Source: an uncultured Alphaproteobacteria bacterium (GTDB taxonomy: Bacteria > Pseudomonadota > Alphaproteobacteria > HIMB59). Taken from it: 64,000 bases of DNA. The translations under genes and the position numbers were made by a program. This document shows, piece by piece, positions 1 to 9,300 of the stretch (the first letter of the stretch is position 1; each line of letters begins with the position of its first letter). The stretch is taken from positions 1 through 64,000 of the forward strand of contig CACNLH010000001.1 in the NCBI GenBank assembly GCA_902621205.1. Direction: 5' to 3'. The notes under the pieces are model-generated. The model was not told the DNA's origin. It worked only from the letters and a program-made list of their open reading frames with translations, and made no database searches.

Positions 1-433
1 CCGAAAATGATAATTGAGGGTTGTTGATACAAAAATCTAAGATTTCAAAGTTATTAATATTTAAGATTTTTTTGATAAAGTACTCCATATCCTTTTGATA
101 AACATATCCACTAATTGATTGCACCTTATTTTTATAACTTTTATATATTTTATAATCTGAAAATATAATTGCTTTAAAATTTTTTTCTAAAATACTTTTA
201 ATAATGCTTATATTTTTTGAGAAGAATAGTTTTAATTTCTTTTCTTTGAATAGGCTTTCTGTATCGATGCCTTCTAAGCCTTGATCTCGTTCAATTACAA
301 TGTTCTCTAAATTACAAAAGTGATAAAAAATATTTTCGTAGAATGCTCCGATTTCATCGGAAACATGGTCAATAATTAATTTTTCATCCTTATCACTATT
401 TAGAAATTTTTTAATTAATTCGATATTATTCAT
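1..433 (-). CDS. holA: Probable DNA polymerase III delta subunit, N-terminal part (cut by window edge)
   Basis: An open frame of 144 codons starts at the ATG at 433 and runs off the left edge. The delta subunit loads the beta clamp as part of the clamp-loader complex. The call rests mainly on position: directly downstream of leuS and an LptE-like gene, the usual alphaproteobacterial place of holA, with the start overlapping the lptE end by 8 nt. The visible part is mixed alpha/beta and contains an IIFSDYK segment that would fit a P-loop-like strand of the delta N-terminal domain. Sequence identity alone is weak, so another gene is possible. The C-terminal half lies outside the window. Confidence 0.5.
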   Translation of the reverse strand, partial: MNNIELIKKFLNSDKDEKLIIDHVSDEIGAFYENIFYHFCNLENIVIERDQGLEGIDTESLFKEKKLKLFFSKNISIIKSILEKNFKAIIFSDYKIYKSYKNKVQSISGYVYQKDMEYFIKKILNINNFEILDFCINNPQLSFS

Positions 434-956
434 TACGAATTGATAATAGCTTTTTCCTAAGAATATCAGTTTTTTTGCATTCATATGAAGGGCTATTAAG
501 GGTATTAATAAAATTCTTCACGAGCGCTTCGGTATTCTCTTTCTTTATTTTATCTACAGCTTTGTTATTGCTTATATAATTGCTACTATCTGCAAATATA
601 TAAAATTGAGAAACATTTCTATCAAAGGTCTGAACATTACAATCATATGTTTTGTCAACAATATTAATAACTAATTTGGTTTCAATCTTAGCCCTATCAG
701 ATGTATTATCTATGTTTGTAATGTATAAGTCTGATGTATGACTTATAGATGATTTAATCTCTAATTTTGATTTTTGATCATATAGGTCAAAACTTATAAG
801 GTAACTATTCAGTAAATTTTTTAGCAGAAGACCATCAAATTCACCACCTATATATCCCATTGAGTATTTAACGTTTGGTAAAGGCGCTTCATTCTTTGTA
901 CAAGATATAAAAAAGAGACTAGCTAATAATAATATTAATAATCTTATCCTGGACAT
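426..956 (-). CDS. lptE: LptE-like LPS-assembly lipoprotein
   Basis: A 176-residue protein with a lipoprotein signal: a basic start, a hydrophobic LLLLASLFF stretch and an ISC lipobox with Cys at about residue 19. LptE plugs the LptD barrel in the outer membrane and helps deliver LPS to the surface. The order of segments fits LptE: a GLLLKNLLN helix after the lipid anchor, beta strands ending in a [10 protein letters not shown] motif, then a C-terminal helix with repeated Ala/Glu positions. The start overlaps the leuS 3' end by 38 nt and the stop overlaps the next gene, so translation is probably coupled. Sequence similarity across this family is low; synteny with leuS carries much of the call. 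Confidence 0.65.
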   Translation of the reverse strand: MSRIRLLILLLASLFFISCTKNEAPLPNVKYSMGYIGGEFDGLLLKNLLNSYLISFDLYDQKSKLEIKSSISHTSDLYITNIDNTSDRAKIETKLVINIVDKTYDCNVQTFDRNVSQFYIFADSSNYISNNKAVDKIKKENTEALVKNFINTLNSPSYECKKTDILRKKLLSIRNE

Positions 957-3285
957 TTATTACCCTAATTGCTTTTTTTTCTTTAATTTTAAGTTTAATT
1001 TTATCTAATTGATAGACTTTATGTAAAATTTCTTCTTCTTCATAACCTTTTCTTGTAAGTATTGTTGTTATTAATTTACCATTAATTTGTATGGGTAAGT
1101 TTATTTTATCTTCAATTAATAGTTCTAATTTAATAGAGGGCCATTCATTAATTTCTGACGATTTAAATAAAAACTTATTTAAAGATAAAGATAACTTTGG
1201 AAGAATTGGAAATAGACAGATAATAATTTTATTACTTAGCATGCTATTAGAAAGATAGACTTTTTCTTTTTCTAAATAATTAAAAAGAGTGTAAATATCA
1301 GCTACACATTTGTTGAGGGAAAAGTTCAAAATATTTTTTTCAATATCATGAACGAATTTTTCAACTTTTTTTTCTGTATCATTTTTCAAATCTGTCATTT
1401 CTTGGGAAAAATATCTTTCGATTCTATTTACTAGGTTTTTAGAGCTTTGAATACCCTCATCTGTCCACTCGAGCTCTCTATCAGGAGGAGAGTCAGAGAT
1501 CATGAAAATTCTAGTTGCATCTATTCCGTAGTTATCGAGTATCTCATCTGGCTCAATAACATTTTTCTTAGATTTTGACATTTTCTCTGATGGACCCTCT
1601 TCGATAATCTCTTTTGTTTTTTCTCTTAATAAATTTCCATCTTTTGATATTACTTCCTTCGGCATAACCCATTCATTATTTTTTGTCTTATAAGTTTTGT
1701 GCGTAATCATTCCCTGCGTAAATAACTGTTCAAATGGTTCATCAACTTTTAGATCATATATGTCCCTGAGTGCCTTCATGAAAAATCTTGAATATAATAG
1801 ATGTAATATTGCATGCTCAATACCACCGATATATTTATCAACTGGGAGAAATTTATTTACCTGTTCTCTATCAAATGGCTTGTCTAACTTGTTGTTTAAA
1901 AATCTAATGTAATACCACGATGAGTCTACAAATGTATCAAGGGTATCAGTTTCTCTAAATGCTATCTTTTTAGTTTGAGGACAAATAATCTTCCTCCACT
2001 TATCTAAATTTAAAAGGGCATTACCTTTGCCCATTAAGTCTACATCGTATGGCAATAAAACGGGTAACTCAGATTTATCTAAAACTCTAAATGATCCATC
2101 TTCATAGTAAATGACTGGTATAGGGCACCCCCAATATCTTTGTCTTGATACACCCCAGTCTCTGATTTTAAAATTAATTTTCTCGTTACCAATTCCTTTT
2201 TTTTCAAGAAAAATTAAAATTTTTTTGATGGCATCATCTTTATTTAGACCATTAAGTAAAGGTGAGTTAATTAAGGTCCCTGTCTCAGTAAAAGGTAATG
2301 CATTATCATCACAATCAATGACTTTTATAATTGGTAAAGAGTATTTTTTTGCAAATTGAAAGTCTCTTTCATCATGCGCTGGGCAGCCAAATATCGCCCC
2401 TTCACCGTATGTGTCAAGTACAAAATTAGCTATATAGACGGGGATTTTTTTATTTACAATTGGATGATCACAATCGATATTTAGCCTAAAACCCACTTTT
2501 TCTTTTTCAGTATCAACTTTTTCAAATTCTCTTCTAATATTTTCAATCTCTGTTTTTGTCTGGTACTTTGCAACAATCGGATGATTTATTGAAACAGCAA
2601 TAAATGTTGCCCCATAAATAGTGTCTGGTCTCGTTGTAAATATATTCAAAAACTCATTTTTGTTGCTAATTTTGAAATTTATTTCGGCACCAGTTGACTT
2701 TCCAATCCAATTTTTTTGCATGGTTTTTACTTTTCCAGGCCAAAGTTTAAGCTTATCTAAATCGGATAAGAGCTCCTCAGCGTAATCTGTTATTTTAAAA
2801 AACCATTGTGAAAGAGTTTTCTTCTCTACTTTTGCACCAGTTCTCCATCCTTTTCCATCGATAACTTGTTCATTTGCAAGAACAGTTTGATCAACTGGAT
2901 CCCAATTGACAAGAGCATCTTTTTTGTAGGCTAAGCCTGCGTTGTAAAGATCAATAAAAAGCTCTTGTTGATAACGGTAGTAATCTTCATTGCACGTAGC
3001 CAGCTCCCTATCCCAGTCTAAATCTAATTCAAGTTTCTGTAATTGTGATTTCATATTATCTATGTTTGACAATGTCCAGTCTCGGGGGTGTGTCTTAAAC
3101 TGGATAGCAGCATTTTCTGCAGGAAGTCCAAAAGCATCCCAACCCATGGGGTGTAGCACCTCGTCACCTTTTAATTTATGATATCTTGCACATATATCTC
3201 CAATGACATAGTTTCGAACGTGGCCCATATGGATATTACCAGAGGGATAAGGAAACATCTCTAATATGTAGTTTTTATTTGGCAC
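919..3285 (-). CDS. leuS: Leucyl-tRNA synthetase with shortened N-terminus
   Basis: Cytoplasmic class I synthetase that charges tRNA-Leu. Visible are the HIGH-type motif HMGH (residues 19-22), the CP1 editing domain with the TTRPDT threonine-rich motif, and KMSKS at 568-572. The protein has 788 residues, against about 850-870 for most bacterial LeuS. The start is a GTG at 3285, seven nt after the upstream stop, and an in-frame TAA lies five codons upstream of it. The usual 30-40 residue N-terminal helix before the first strand ([12 protein letters not shown]) is therefore absent rather than miscalled. The catalytic core and editing domain look complete. The gene follows a DUF3576 lipoprotein gene and precedes lptE and holA on the same strand. 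Confidence 0.95.
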   Translation of the reverse strand: MPNKNYILEMFPYPSGNIHMGHVRNYVIGDICARYHKLKGDEVLHPMGWDAFGLPAENAAIQFKTHPRDWTLSNIDNMKSQLQKLELDLDWDRELATCNEDYYRYQQELFIDLYNAGLAYKKDALVNWDPVDQTVLANEQVIDGKGWRTGAKVEKKTLSQWFFKITDYAEELLSDLDKLKLWPGKVKTMQKNWIGKSTGAEINFKISNKNEFLNIFTTRPDTIYGATFIAVSINHPIVAKYQTKTEIENIRREFEKVDTEKEKVGFRLNIDCDHPIVNKKIPVYIANFVLDTYGEGAIFGCPAHDERDFQFAKKYSLPIIKVIDCDDNALPFTETGTLINSPLLNGLNKDDAIKKILIFLEKKGIGNEKINFKIRDWGVSRQRYWGCPIPVIYYEDGSFRVLDKSELPVLLPYDVDLMGKGNALLNLDKWRKIICPQTKKIAFRETDTLDTFVDSSWYYIRFLNNKLDKPFDREQVNKFLPVDKYIGGIEHAILHLLYSRFFMKALRDIYDLKVDEPFEQLFTQGMITHKTYKTKNNEWVMPKEVISKDGNLLREKTKEIIEEGPSEKMSKSKKNVIEPDEILDNYGIDATRIFMISDSPPDRELEWTDEGIQSSKNLVNRIERYFSQEMTDLKNDTEKKVEKFVHDIEKNILNFSLNKCVADIYTLFNYLEKEKVYLSNSMLSNKIIICLFPILPKLSLSLNKFLFKSSEINEWPSIKLELLIEDKINLPIQINGKLITTILTRKGYEEEEILHKVYQLDKIKLKIKEKKAIRVINVQDKIINIIIS

Positions 3286-3292
3286 TAGAAAT

Positions 3293-3892
3293 TTAATTTA
3301 ATGCTGACTGGGAGTATTTCAGTGATGCTTCTAATATTTTTAAAGTTAACATTTTTTGCTCATCAAAATATTCCTTGCCATCACTTTTCCAAATATCTTG
3401 ATTTTTGTTTTCGCACAGCAAATTTGTTTTTACGCCAGTGCTTATATAATCTGCTGATATGACCTGTATCTTTATAAGACATCTTTTATCAGCGGTATTT
3501 TCATCATAAATCCATTCAGTTTGTATGAAACCACCTGTGGCATCTGCAATTTTTATATCGTATACAGAAGTTACATCAATAGATCCCTGCCATAGGTAAG
3601 GATTGACGTTAGTCTTTATTTGTCCTGAAGTACCAAACCCGCCCTCTCTTACTTTTTCCATAAATTCGGTTAAGTTAAAGTCTTCCATATTTTTGTTTTT
3701 TCCTGAGGGCAGTTTGGCCCTTTCTTTTCTCTTGCAGGTGTCATATTCAAGATCAGTAAATTCTCTATGTGGGTTATCACAGTACCCCCACAGCTTATCT
3801 AATTTCTTTAATTCCTCTTCTCGTGTGCCCTGACAAGAAACCAAAATGATTGACGATAGGATTGTGAATATAAACAACAGAGTTTTATGCAT
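3293..3892 (-). CDS. DUF3576 family lipoprotein
   Basis: A 199-residue predicted lipoprotein: an N-terminal hydrophobic segment ending in LVSC, Cys at about residue 20, then a charged linker and a C-terminal domain. The segment [20 protein letters not shown] followed by GGFIQTEWI matches the conserved core of DUF3576, a family found in alphaproteobacteria, often next to leuS. The function is unknown; an envelope location is likely. The mature N-terminal region has four cysteines within about 35 residues after the lipobox, including [16 protein letters not shown], possibly a disulfide. It precedes leuS by 7 nt, so they are probably one operon. Confidence 0.8.
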   Translation of the reverse strand: MHKTLLFIFTILSSIILVSCQGTREEELKKLDKLWGYCDNPHREFTDLEYDTCKRKERAKLPSGKNKNMEDFNLTEFMEKVREGGFGTSGQIKTNVNPYLWQGSIDVTSVYDIKIADATGGFIQTEWIYDENTADKRCLIKIQVISADYISTGVKTNLLCENKNQDIWKSDGKEYFDEQKMLTLKILEASLKYSQSALN

Positions 3893-3944
3893 TGTATAAA
3901 GCCTATGTTAGTAAGGATTTTTTAGAGTAAGATAATTATAATTT

Positions 3945-3975
3945 AAAAACAAGGGGAAAAATTCCCCTTGTTTTT
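3945..3975 (-). terminator. Rho-independent terminator of the porin gene
   Basis: A perfect hairpin, AACAAGGGGAA / TTCCCCTTGTT, with a short A/T loop and T-runs in both orientations. It lies 13 nt past the porin stop codon on the minus strand and could also work in the other direction, but no plus-strand gene ends here. Confidence 0.85.
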
Positions 3976-3987
3976 TAGTGTTAGATA

Positions 3988-4923
3988 TTAGAACGAAATA
4001 GATGATCCAATAGCCATTGTTGAGTTTGATGTGCTTGATGTATCTGTAGTTGTATCACCAGAAACAGTTCTCATCTCTGCAAATACTGATACTCCACCAC
4101 CTAATGGGTAAGATACAGCAACGTCTGTCTGAGTAGCAGACTTACTATCTACGTCAGCAGATGAGTAACCAACTGTTACAGATGTTGAGTCAAGTGACAT
4201 TGCGTATTTGATACCAAATTGATTACCATCTTTTGCACCAGTTGATGACTCATAACCAGCAGTAAGTGTTCCACCCATTGCTGCGTATGTTACTGCAATA
4301 CCAGTTTCAGTATCATCAATTGATGTATCTGAGTGTGTTGCATAACCAACTGTTACACCAAGATCTCCAACTGTTGTTGAGATTTTTGCACCAGTACCTG
4401 TATCAGTTGCGCCGTCTACGTCACCACCAGTTACGTAAGCTGGAGATGAGTCAGCAACATAGTAAAGACCAACAGTTGCGCCACCAAATGATGTAGTTAC
4501 AGATACACCTGTACCTTCGTCATCAGTGATACCAACAGTCTTTGACATACCGTTGTTGTTAAGAGCAGCAATGTCTCCAACTGCTCCACCAACGTCACCT
4601 ACGCCATCAGGAAGACCAACGTCATTACCAATAGTAATTGATGTTCCACCTGTTGCGAAAGTAATGTTTTGGAAACCAGTAAGAGCTCTTGCTCCATCAG
4701 TGTCAGATGCACTTAAAGTCATACCAGCACCTGAAGACACAGTCATACCTGAGTCTGTAGTTGTTGACAGACCAAATGATACTGATCCACCATGTGCTGT
4801 GTTATTATTTGAGTCAGCTGATTGGTAAGCGATAACGCTTGAACCACTGACTGTGATATCTGCTTGTGCAGTAGTAAAAATACCAGCTGTTAAAGCAGAG
4901 ACCAATAATGATAGTTTTTTCAT
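3988..4923 (-). CDS. Gram-negative porin, outer-membrane beta barrel
   Basis: About 311 residues from the ATG at 4923, chosen because AGGA lies at normal Shine-Dalgarno distance and the signal peptide MKKLSLLVSALTAGIFTTAQA follows at once; an upstream ATG at 4947 would add eight polar residues. The mature protein begins DITVSGSSVIAYQ and ends in a strand closing with Phe (MAIGSSISF), the terminal aromatic expected for Bam-dependent barrels. It is rich in Gly, Thr, Ser and Asp with alternating polar and hydrophobic strands. It probably forms a trimeric diffusion pore in the outer membrane. It is monocistronic with its own terminator, and its codon use and GC content are above those of its neighbours, as often seen for highly expressed porins. 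Confidence 0.85.
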   Translation of the reverse strand: MKKLSLLVSALTAGIFTTAQADITVSGSSVIAYQSADSNNNTAHGGSVSFGLSTTTDSGMTVSSGAGMTLSASDTDGARALTGFQNITFATGGTSITIGNDVGLPDGVGDVGGAVGDIAALNNNGMSKTVGITDDEGTGVSVTTSFGGATVGLYYVADSSPAYVTGGDVDGATDTGTGAKISTTVGDLGVTVGYATHSDTSIDDTETGIAVTYAAMGGTLTAGYESSTGAKDGNQFGIKYAMSLDSTSVTVGYSSADVDSKSATQTDVAVSYPLGGGVSVFAEMRTVSGDTTTDTSSTSNSTMAIGSSISF

Positions 4924-4942
4924 TATAATTGTCCTTTCATGT

Positions 4943-4956
4943 AACAATATATTGTT
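4943..4956. promoter_or_regulatory. 14-nt palindrome in the porin leader
   Basis: AACAATATATTGTT is a perfect palindrome about 20 nt upstream of the porin start and upstream of its Shine-Dalgarno. It could be an operator or a weak mRNA hairpin. In such AT-rich DNA it may also be chance. Confidence 0.3.
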
Positions 4957-5047
4957 GGAGGAAATATTATTAATTAATCATGAAATTGACACAGATTATG
5001 CTAAAAAACCGCAAATTTAATGATAATGTTGCAATCTTGCAACACTC

Positions 5048-6658
5048 TTAATTAAGATCATAATTAAAGAATTTTGAGGGCATTTTAAAAATATTCTTAG
5101 ACTCCCAAAACTTCCTTTGTGAATAAAAAGCTTCTAAAAATTCACTTTTAAGAGAGAGGAAATCCTTTTTTTTCAAAGATTCTGAATGAATTTTATTTTG
5201 CACTTGATTTATGCTTGCAGTTTTTGCAAAAAATCTCTCTCTTTCCTCTGTTTTGTACTCTGATTTGATCTCACAAAATTTATATATTTCTTTTTGGTAA
5301 AACTCAAAGTTTTGAACAAGATCCTCATATCTAATTTTCATAATACTATCATCAATAACACCTTGGCTCTCCCAATAAAGTAAACATGCCTCAAAGTTTG
5401 ATATCTGCACACCTAAGTTAAAAAAAGAGGATGAATAAGAAATATTAGAAACATACCTTTGTTTAAACAGTGAAACTGCTAAATCCCAAGGATCTCTTAA
5501 AATTAAGATTATTTTCGATGAGGGTAAAAATTTTTTAATGTGGCCAATAAAATGATAATTATTTGGAAGTTTATCAACAACCCTCATATAGCTCGATAAA
5601 AAATACTTGGTTCGCAAAACATATTGATCTCCTACGCTTTCTAAATGTTTTGTTTCATATTCTTGATGATCTATCATTAGCTTGTATGTTAAGTCATAAA
5701 AAGACATTAACTCACCAGCACCAAAAACTTCTGAATTTGCAGTTATGATTGACTCAGTTAAAGTTGTGCCAGATCTTGGCATACCTATTATAAAAATATT
5801 ATTTTTCCCTTTGAGATTATCTACAATAGTTTTTTCTTTTATAGACTCATAATTTTTAATGATATTTAATATTGACTTTTGAAATTTCATCATCGTTAAC
5901 CTTTGAATACTAAAAACCTCTTTATTAGCTTTAATGTAATATTCCTCTGATAGTTCTTTATTTTCTTTTTCATAAAAATTAGCTAAAGCAAAATAAACAG
6001 GCACTAATTTTTGATATTTTTCTAAACTAGAATTGAAGGTTTTATTCAATGAATTCTCTTTGCATGCATTAAGCATATAATCCTCAACTTGACTTTTATC
6101 AATTTGAGTTAGATGTAACATTAATTCCGCATCAAATTTATTAGATAAATATTTTTTTATAAGTGTTACTGCTTCATTTTGTTTTTTTAGTGCAATAAAA
6201 ATTTCTATTTTTAACACAATTGTAGATTTATAATTTAAATATTCATCAGATAATTTTTCATGTAGCGAAATACAAATATTAATTTCTTTTAAAGCATTTA
6301 AAAAATCTCTCTCTTTCATGTAAATTTCAGATTGGTTTTGATATGGGGCAGGATGTTCTTTATTAATTTCTTTCGATTTAGATATGTATTGTTTGGACTT
6401 TTCATATTCCTCTAATTTAAGGTAATAATTTCCTATATTATTGTGACAATCAAAATCATTAGGGTGCTCTTTAATAATTTCCTCTGATATCTCTATTGCT
6501 GATCTAAAATTTTCTTTCAAATAATAAACATGTGACAGTAGTTTTTTTAGGTATAAATCTGAGGGATTTTGGTCACAAAATTTTTTACACTCGATTAAAG
6601 CTTTATCTAACTGACCATTAGAAATATATTGCTGAAGTAAATTAACTGCTTTATTCAT
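5048..6658 (-). CDS. TPR-repeat sulfotransferase family protein
   Basis: About 536 residues from the ATG at 6658 (MNKAVNLLQQ); an upstream ATG at 6685 would add nine hydrophobic residues with no clear ribosome site. The N-terminal half is tetratricopeptide-like helical repeats. The C-terminal half is a PAPS-dependent sulfotransferase fold: IFIIGMPRSGTTLTES is the 5'-phosphosulfate loop and LILRDPWDLAVSLFKQR the 3'-phosphate-binding segment. The family transfers sulfate from PAPS to peptide, sugar or lipid acceptors; the acceptor is not predictable here. No signal peptide is seen. It is divergent from an unknown gene at 6698, with about 40 nt between them. Confidence 0.8.
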   Translation of the reverse strand: MNKAVNLLQQYISNGQLDKALIECKKFCDQNPSDLYLKKLLSHVYYLKENFRSAIEISEEIIKEHPNDFDCHNNIGNYYLKLEEYEKSKQYISKSKEINKEHPAPYQNQSEIYMKERDFLNALKEINICISLHEKLSDEYLNYKSTIVLKIEIFIALKKQNEAVTLIKKYLSNKFDAELMLHLTQIDKSQVEDYMLNACKENSLNKTFNSSLEKYQKLVPVYFALANFYEKENKELSEEYYIKANKEVFSIQRLTMMKFQKSILNIIKNYESIKEKTIVDNLKGKNNIFIIGMPRSGTTLTESIITANSEVFGAGELMSFYDLTYKLMIDHQEYETKHLESVGDQYVLRTKYFLSSYMRVVDKLPNNYHFIGHIKKFLPSSKIILILRDPWDLAVSLFKQRYVSNISYSSSFFNLGVQISNFEACLLYWESQGVIDDSIMKIRYEDLVQNFEFYQKEIYKFCEIKSEYKTEERERFFAKTASINQVQNKIHSESLKKKDFLSLKSEFLEAFYSQRKFWESKNIFKMPSKFFNYDLN

Positions 6659-6697
6659 ATATATATATTGATTTAATAAAAACAAATTAGCTCAAAT

Positions 6698-7657
6698 ATG
6701 AAAATTATTCAAAACATTAAGTATCAATATCAACTTAAATTATTAGAGGATTTATTAAAAAATAATAAATATTCTGAAATTAACTCTAACCTTGAAAATT
6801 ATTGTAATTCAAATCCCGTTATTGGTTACAGTCTCCTAATAAAACTTATTCCACAAATTTTGAATATAACAAGCGAAGAAAAAATACTAAATGATAACTT
6901 AGTTCTTATTAATTCATTTGACAAAAGCGATTGTGATATATTGCTTAAATTTATAAATTTTTACTTTAGTAAAATTAATTTTCCAAAATATGAAATATCT
7001 AGTTATCAAAATGAATTAATATCAGCAATTAAATCCCTTAAAAACGATAAAGAAATTCTCCCAGAGGATATATTTCAAAACTCTATATATTATCAATCAA
7101 TATTGACTTACTTAAAATCAAATGTAATTCAATTTTTAGATAATCAATTTGCATTCTTTTCAACAAAATCAAATTTAAATTTTACTAATATTAGGCTTAC
7201 CAGATGTTATTTTCTGTTAATTGACCATCCTTATTTTGTTTTTCAAAAACTTAAGGAGCGATTACAATCCAAAGATATCGCAATAAATGAATTTTTAAAT
7301 TCAGATGACAAACCATTATCACATGAACATGGTGGTATTAAACTTCATATAACAAGAAAAGACTGGAGTGTTTATACAAATAGTTGGTCTGATCCAAATG
7401 TTGCAAATACATTAAAGGGGGCAATTTTAAAGAAAGATGAATATTATTCCAACCCTGAGGAATTTTTTGGAAGTATCATTCTTCACTTAAGACAATCTAA
7501 TTTTGACATACCTTTAGATTATTCTTTGATCAGCGAGTATATTTCCAGTATTTCTTTAAAACGAGATGTCCAAACAATCAATCTATCTAATCGTGAAAAG
7601 AAGGCTATAAGAAGAAATGTTGAGAAGGTCTCTGATCATTTTGGTTATGAGCTATAA
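6698..7657 (+). CDS. Hypothetical protein, 319 residues
   Basis: I do not recognise this protein. It has no signal peptide or membrane span. The first two thirds look helical, rich in Asn, Lys and Ile. The C-terminal third holds the more distinctive text: HEHGGIKLHITRKDWSVYTN, then SWSDPNVANTLKGAILKK, and a basic tail REKKAIRRNVEK. The ATG at 6698 follows a short divergent spacer from the TPR-sulfotransferase gene, and the YggS gene follows 9 nt after the stop. A functional link to the sulfotransferase is possible but is only inferred from adjacency. Confidence 0.6.
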   Translation: MKIIQNIKYQYQLKLLEDLLKNNKYSEINSNLENYCNSNPVIGYSLLIKLIPQILNITSEEKILNDNLVLINSFDKSDCDILLKFINFYFSKINFPKYEISSYQNELISAIKSLKNDKEILPEDIFQNSIYYQSILTYLKSNVIQFLDNQFAFFSTKSNLNFTNIRLTRCYFLLIDHPYFVFQKLKERLQSKDIAINEFLNSDDKPLSHEHGGIKLHITRKDWSVYTNSWSDPNVANTLKGAILKKDEYYSNPEEFFGSIILHLRQSNFDIPLDYSLISEYISSISLKRDVQTINLSNREKKAIRRNVEKVSDHFGYEL

Positions 7658-7666
7658 CACAAAACA

Positions 7667-8293
7667 GTGCCAATAAACTTAAAAGCTTTAAATCAAATAA
7701 AAATTGACATACAGGATACAAATATAAAATTAATGATCGTGACAAAGACAAGGTCAATCGAAGATATTTCTGAATTGATAAAATTAGGCTACAGAAACTT
7801 TGCTGAGAATAGAGTCCAAGAAGCTTATAAAAAATACACAAATATTAAATCTGATCATAAAATTAATTTGAGCTTAATTGGACCATTGCAGTCAAATAAA
7901 GTAAAACAAGCTCTGACACTTTTTGATACAATCCAATCTATTGATAGAAGTAAAATAGTTGATGAAATCAAAAAGAATGATGCAATCGTTACAAATGAAA
8001 AAAAGTTTTATATCCAAATAAATATTGGAGAAGAACCACAAAAGAGTGGTGTACTCCCAAAAAACTTTAATGATCTCTATCAATATTGTCTGAGCAATCA
8101 CTTGGTAATATCAGGTATCATGTGTATCCCACCTTTTGATAAGGACCCAAGATTTTTTTTCGATAAGATGCTTAAGATAAAAGAGAAAAGTAACAATAAT
8201 TTTGCACTTAGTATGGGAATGAGCTCTGATTACAAAATTGCGCTTGATTATAAAACTGACGAAATTCGAATAGGTTCGCTAATATTTTCATGA
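7667..8293 (+). CDS. YggS/PROSC family PLP-binding protein
   Basis: A 208-residue TIM-barrel-like protein that binds pyridoxal phosphate and buffers PLP and amino-acid pools. The lysine in IVTKTRS fits the PLP Schiff-base lysine. Other family marks are NFAENRVQEAYKK, LIGPLQSNK, QINIGEEPQKSG and the end SMGMSSDYKIAL...EIRIGSLIF. The start is a GTG at 7667; the protein is slightly shorter than the usual 220-235 residues, losing part of the first helix. Its stop overlaps the next ATG in an ATGA junction. Confidence 0.88.
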   Translation: MPINLKALNQIKIDIQDTNIKLMIVTKTRSIEDISELIKLGYRNFAENRVQEAYKKYTNIKSDHKINLSLIGPLQSNKVKQALTLFDTIQSIDRSKIVDEIKKNDAIVTNEKKFYIQINIGEEPQKSGVLPKNFNDLYQYCLSNHLVISGIMCIPPFDKDPRFFFDKMLKIKEKSNNNFALSMGMSSDYKIALDYKTDEIRIGSLIFS

Positions 8294-8769
8294 AATATCT
8301 ATATATTTCGTGTTTGTTAATAATTTATCAAATCTCATTTGCATTTGAGTTAAAATGCTCCTTTGAAGAAGTGTATCAAAATGGAGAAGTGCAGCAGGGT
8401 TTTTTTTTAATTAAAGACGACAAATTCAGATATGAATATTTTTCTGATAACCTTTATACAGTTATTCATAATCAAAATCTTTTTTTTTTAATTGAAAATA
8501 AAGATAAGACTAAGTTTGTAAAAATATCAAGAAATACAGAAATATTAGAGGCAATTGTTAATATTATCAGTGATTATCCAAATTTTAACAAAGACTACTA
8601 TTTTGAAAATGTAAAAATAAAATTAGAATTTAATAATAAAAACTTTATCAAGAGGATTATTTTATTGTCTGAGGAAAATAATTTAAGTGTTTATTTAAAT
8701 GATTGCAAAACCTCGCAAATAAAAAATTTATTCTTTTCTTATAGTCCGTTTTTTGAATATAAACACTAG
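8290..8769 (+). CDS. lolA: LolA-like periplasmic lipoprotein carrier (tentative)
   Basis: A 159-residue protein with a signal peptide ending SFA near residue 18. The N-terminal core VQQGFFLIKDDKFRYEYFSD matches the LolA pattern of a strand followed by a Pro/Gly-rich FRWEY-like segment. LolA carries lipoproteins across the periplasm from LolCDE. Location beside ftsK supports the call, because lolA commonly adjoins ftsK in alphaproteobacteria. The rest of the sequence is divergent and two cysteines are present, so a different LolA-fold protein cannot be excluded. The ATG overlaps the yggS stop, and the next gene begins right after its stop. Confidence 0.5.
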   Translation: MKYLYISCLLIIYQISFAFELKCSFEEVYQNGEVQQGFFLIKDDKFRYEYFSDNLYTVIHNQNLFFLIENKDKTKFVKISRNTEILEAIVNIISDYPNFNKDYYFENVKIKLEFNNKNFIKRIILLSEENNLSVYLNDCKTSQIKNLFFSYSPFFEYKH

Positions 8770-9300
8770 ATGATAAATATCAGATGTGAAGATAAGTATT
8801 TAAAAAAGAGTATTATTAATCTTCTTTTACAGAAAAAACTTTCATTAAACACTGATGAAAATGAACAATCTTTTTTTACTATTAAAATTACAATGCGTGA
8901 AAATAATCTAGAATTTTCATTAGGGGATAACAAAATTATATTTAAATTGCCTAAAAGCTTTAATGAGATATTTGAAGATTTATATGAACTAATATCTAAC
9001 GAGTCAATTCACATACAGAACCATGATTATTATCCCTTTAAACAATTAATAAAAAAAAATGAAAAAAATATATTTTTAAGTGAGATTCAAAACACAATTA
9101 TGTCAAATTTGTTATTGAACTCTAGTGATGGCATTAAAAAAATAGATTTAATTAAAACAATTTGGCCGAATGACAAAGATGTATTCTTTAACAAGCTTGA
9201 TACACATCTAACAAATTTAAAAAATTACTTAAAGTCAGAAAGTGACTTTGATTTAAAGTTCACGTCAAAGTCTGGCCTTATAAAATTAATTTTTAATTAA
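8770..9300 (+). CDS. Stand-alone OmpR-type winged-helix protein (tentative)
   Basis: A 176-residue protein with no signal or membrane span. Residues from about 95 to the end resemble the DNA-binding domain of OmpR/PhoB regulators: IKKIDLIKTIWPNDKD aligns with the helix before the recognition helix, DTHLTNLKNYLK with the recognition helix, and DLKFTSKSGLIKLIF with the wing. The first 95 residues are not a receiver domain, since no phosphorylatable Asp pattern is visible, and are unrecognised. It begins at the base after the LolA-like stop, and its 3' end overlaps the convergent ftsK gene by 15 nt. It may be a one-component regulator, but the target is unknown. Confidence 0.55.
   Translation: MINIRCEDKYLKKSIINLLLQKKLSLNTDENEQSFFTIKITMRENNLEFSLGDNKIIFKLPKSFNEIFEDLYELISNESIHIQNHDYYPFKQLIKKNEKNIFLSEIQNTIMSNLLLNSSDGIKKIDLIKTIWPNDKDVFFNKLDTHLTNLKNYLKSESDFDLKFTSKSGLIKLIFN

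Noticed and set aside
3286-3400. Possible frameshift hiding the normal LeuS N-terminus
   Set aside because: The other frames upstream read as the C-terminus of the DUF3576 protein, and no LeuS-like text is visible in any frame.
4266-4828. Plus-strand frames opposite the porin gene
   Set aside because: Low-complexity His/Gln/Leu or Pro-rich text typical of the antisense of a Thr/Gly/Val-rich barrel; no start signals.
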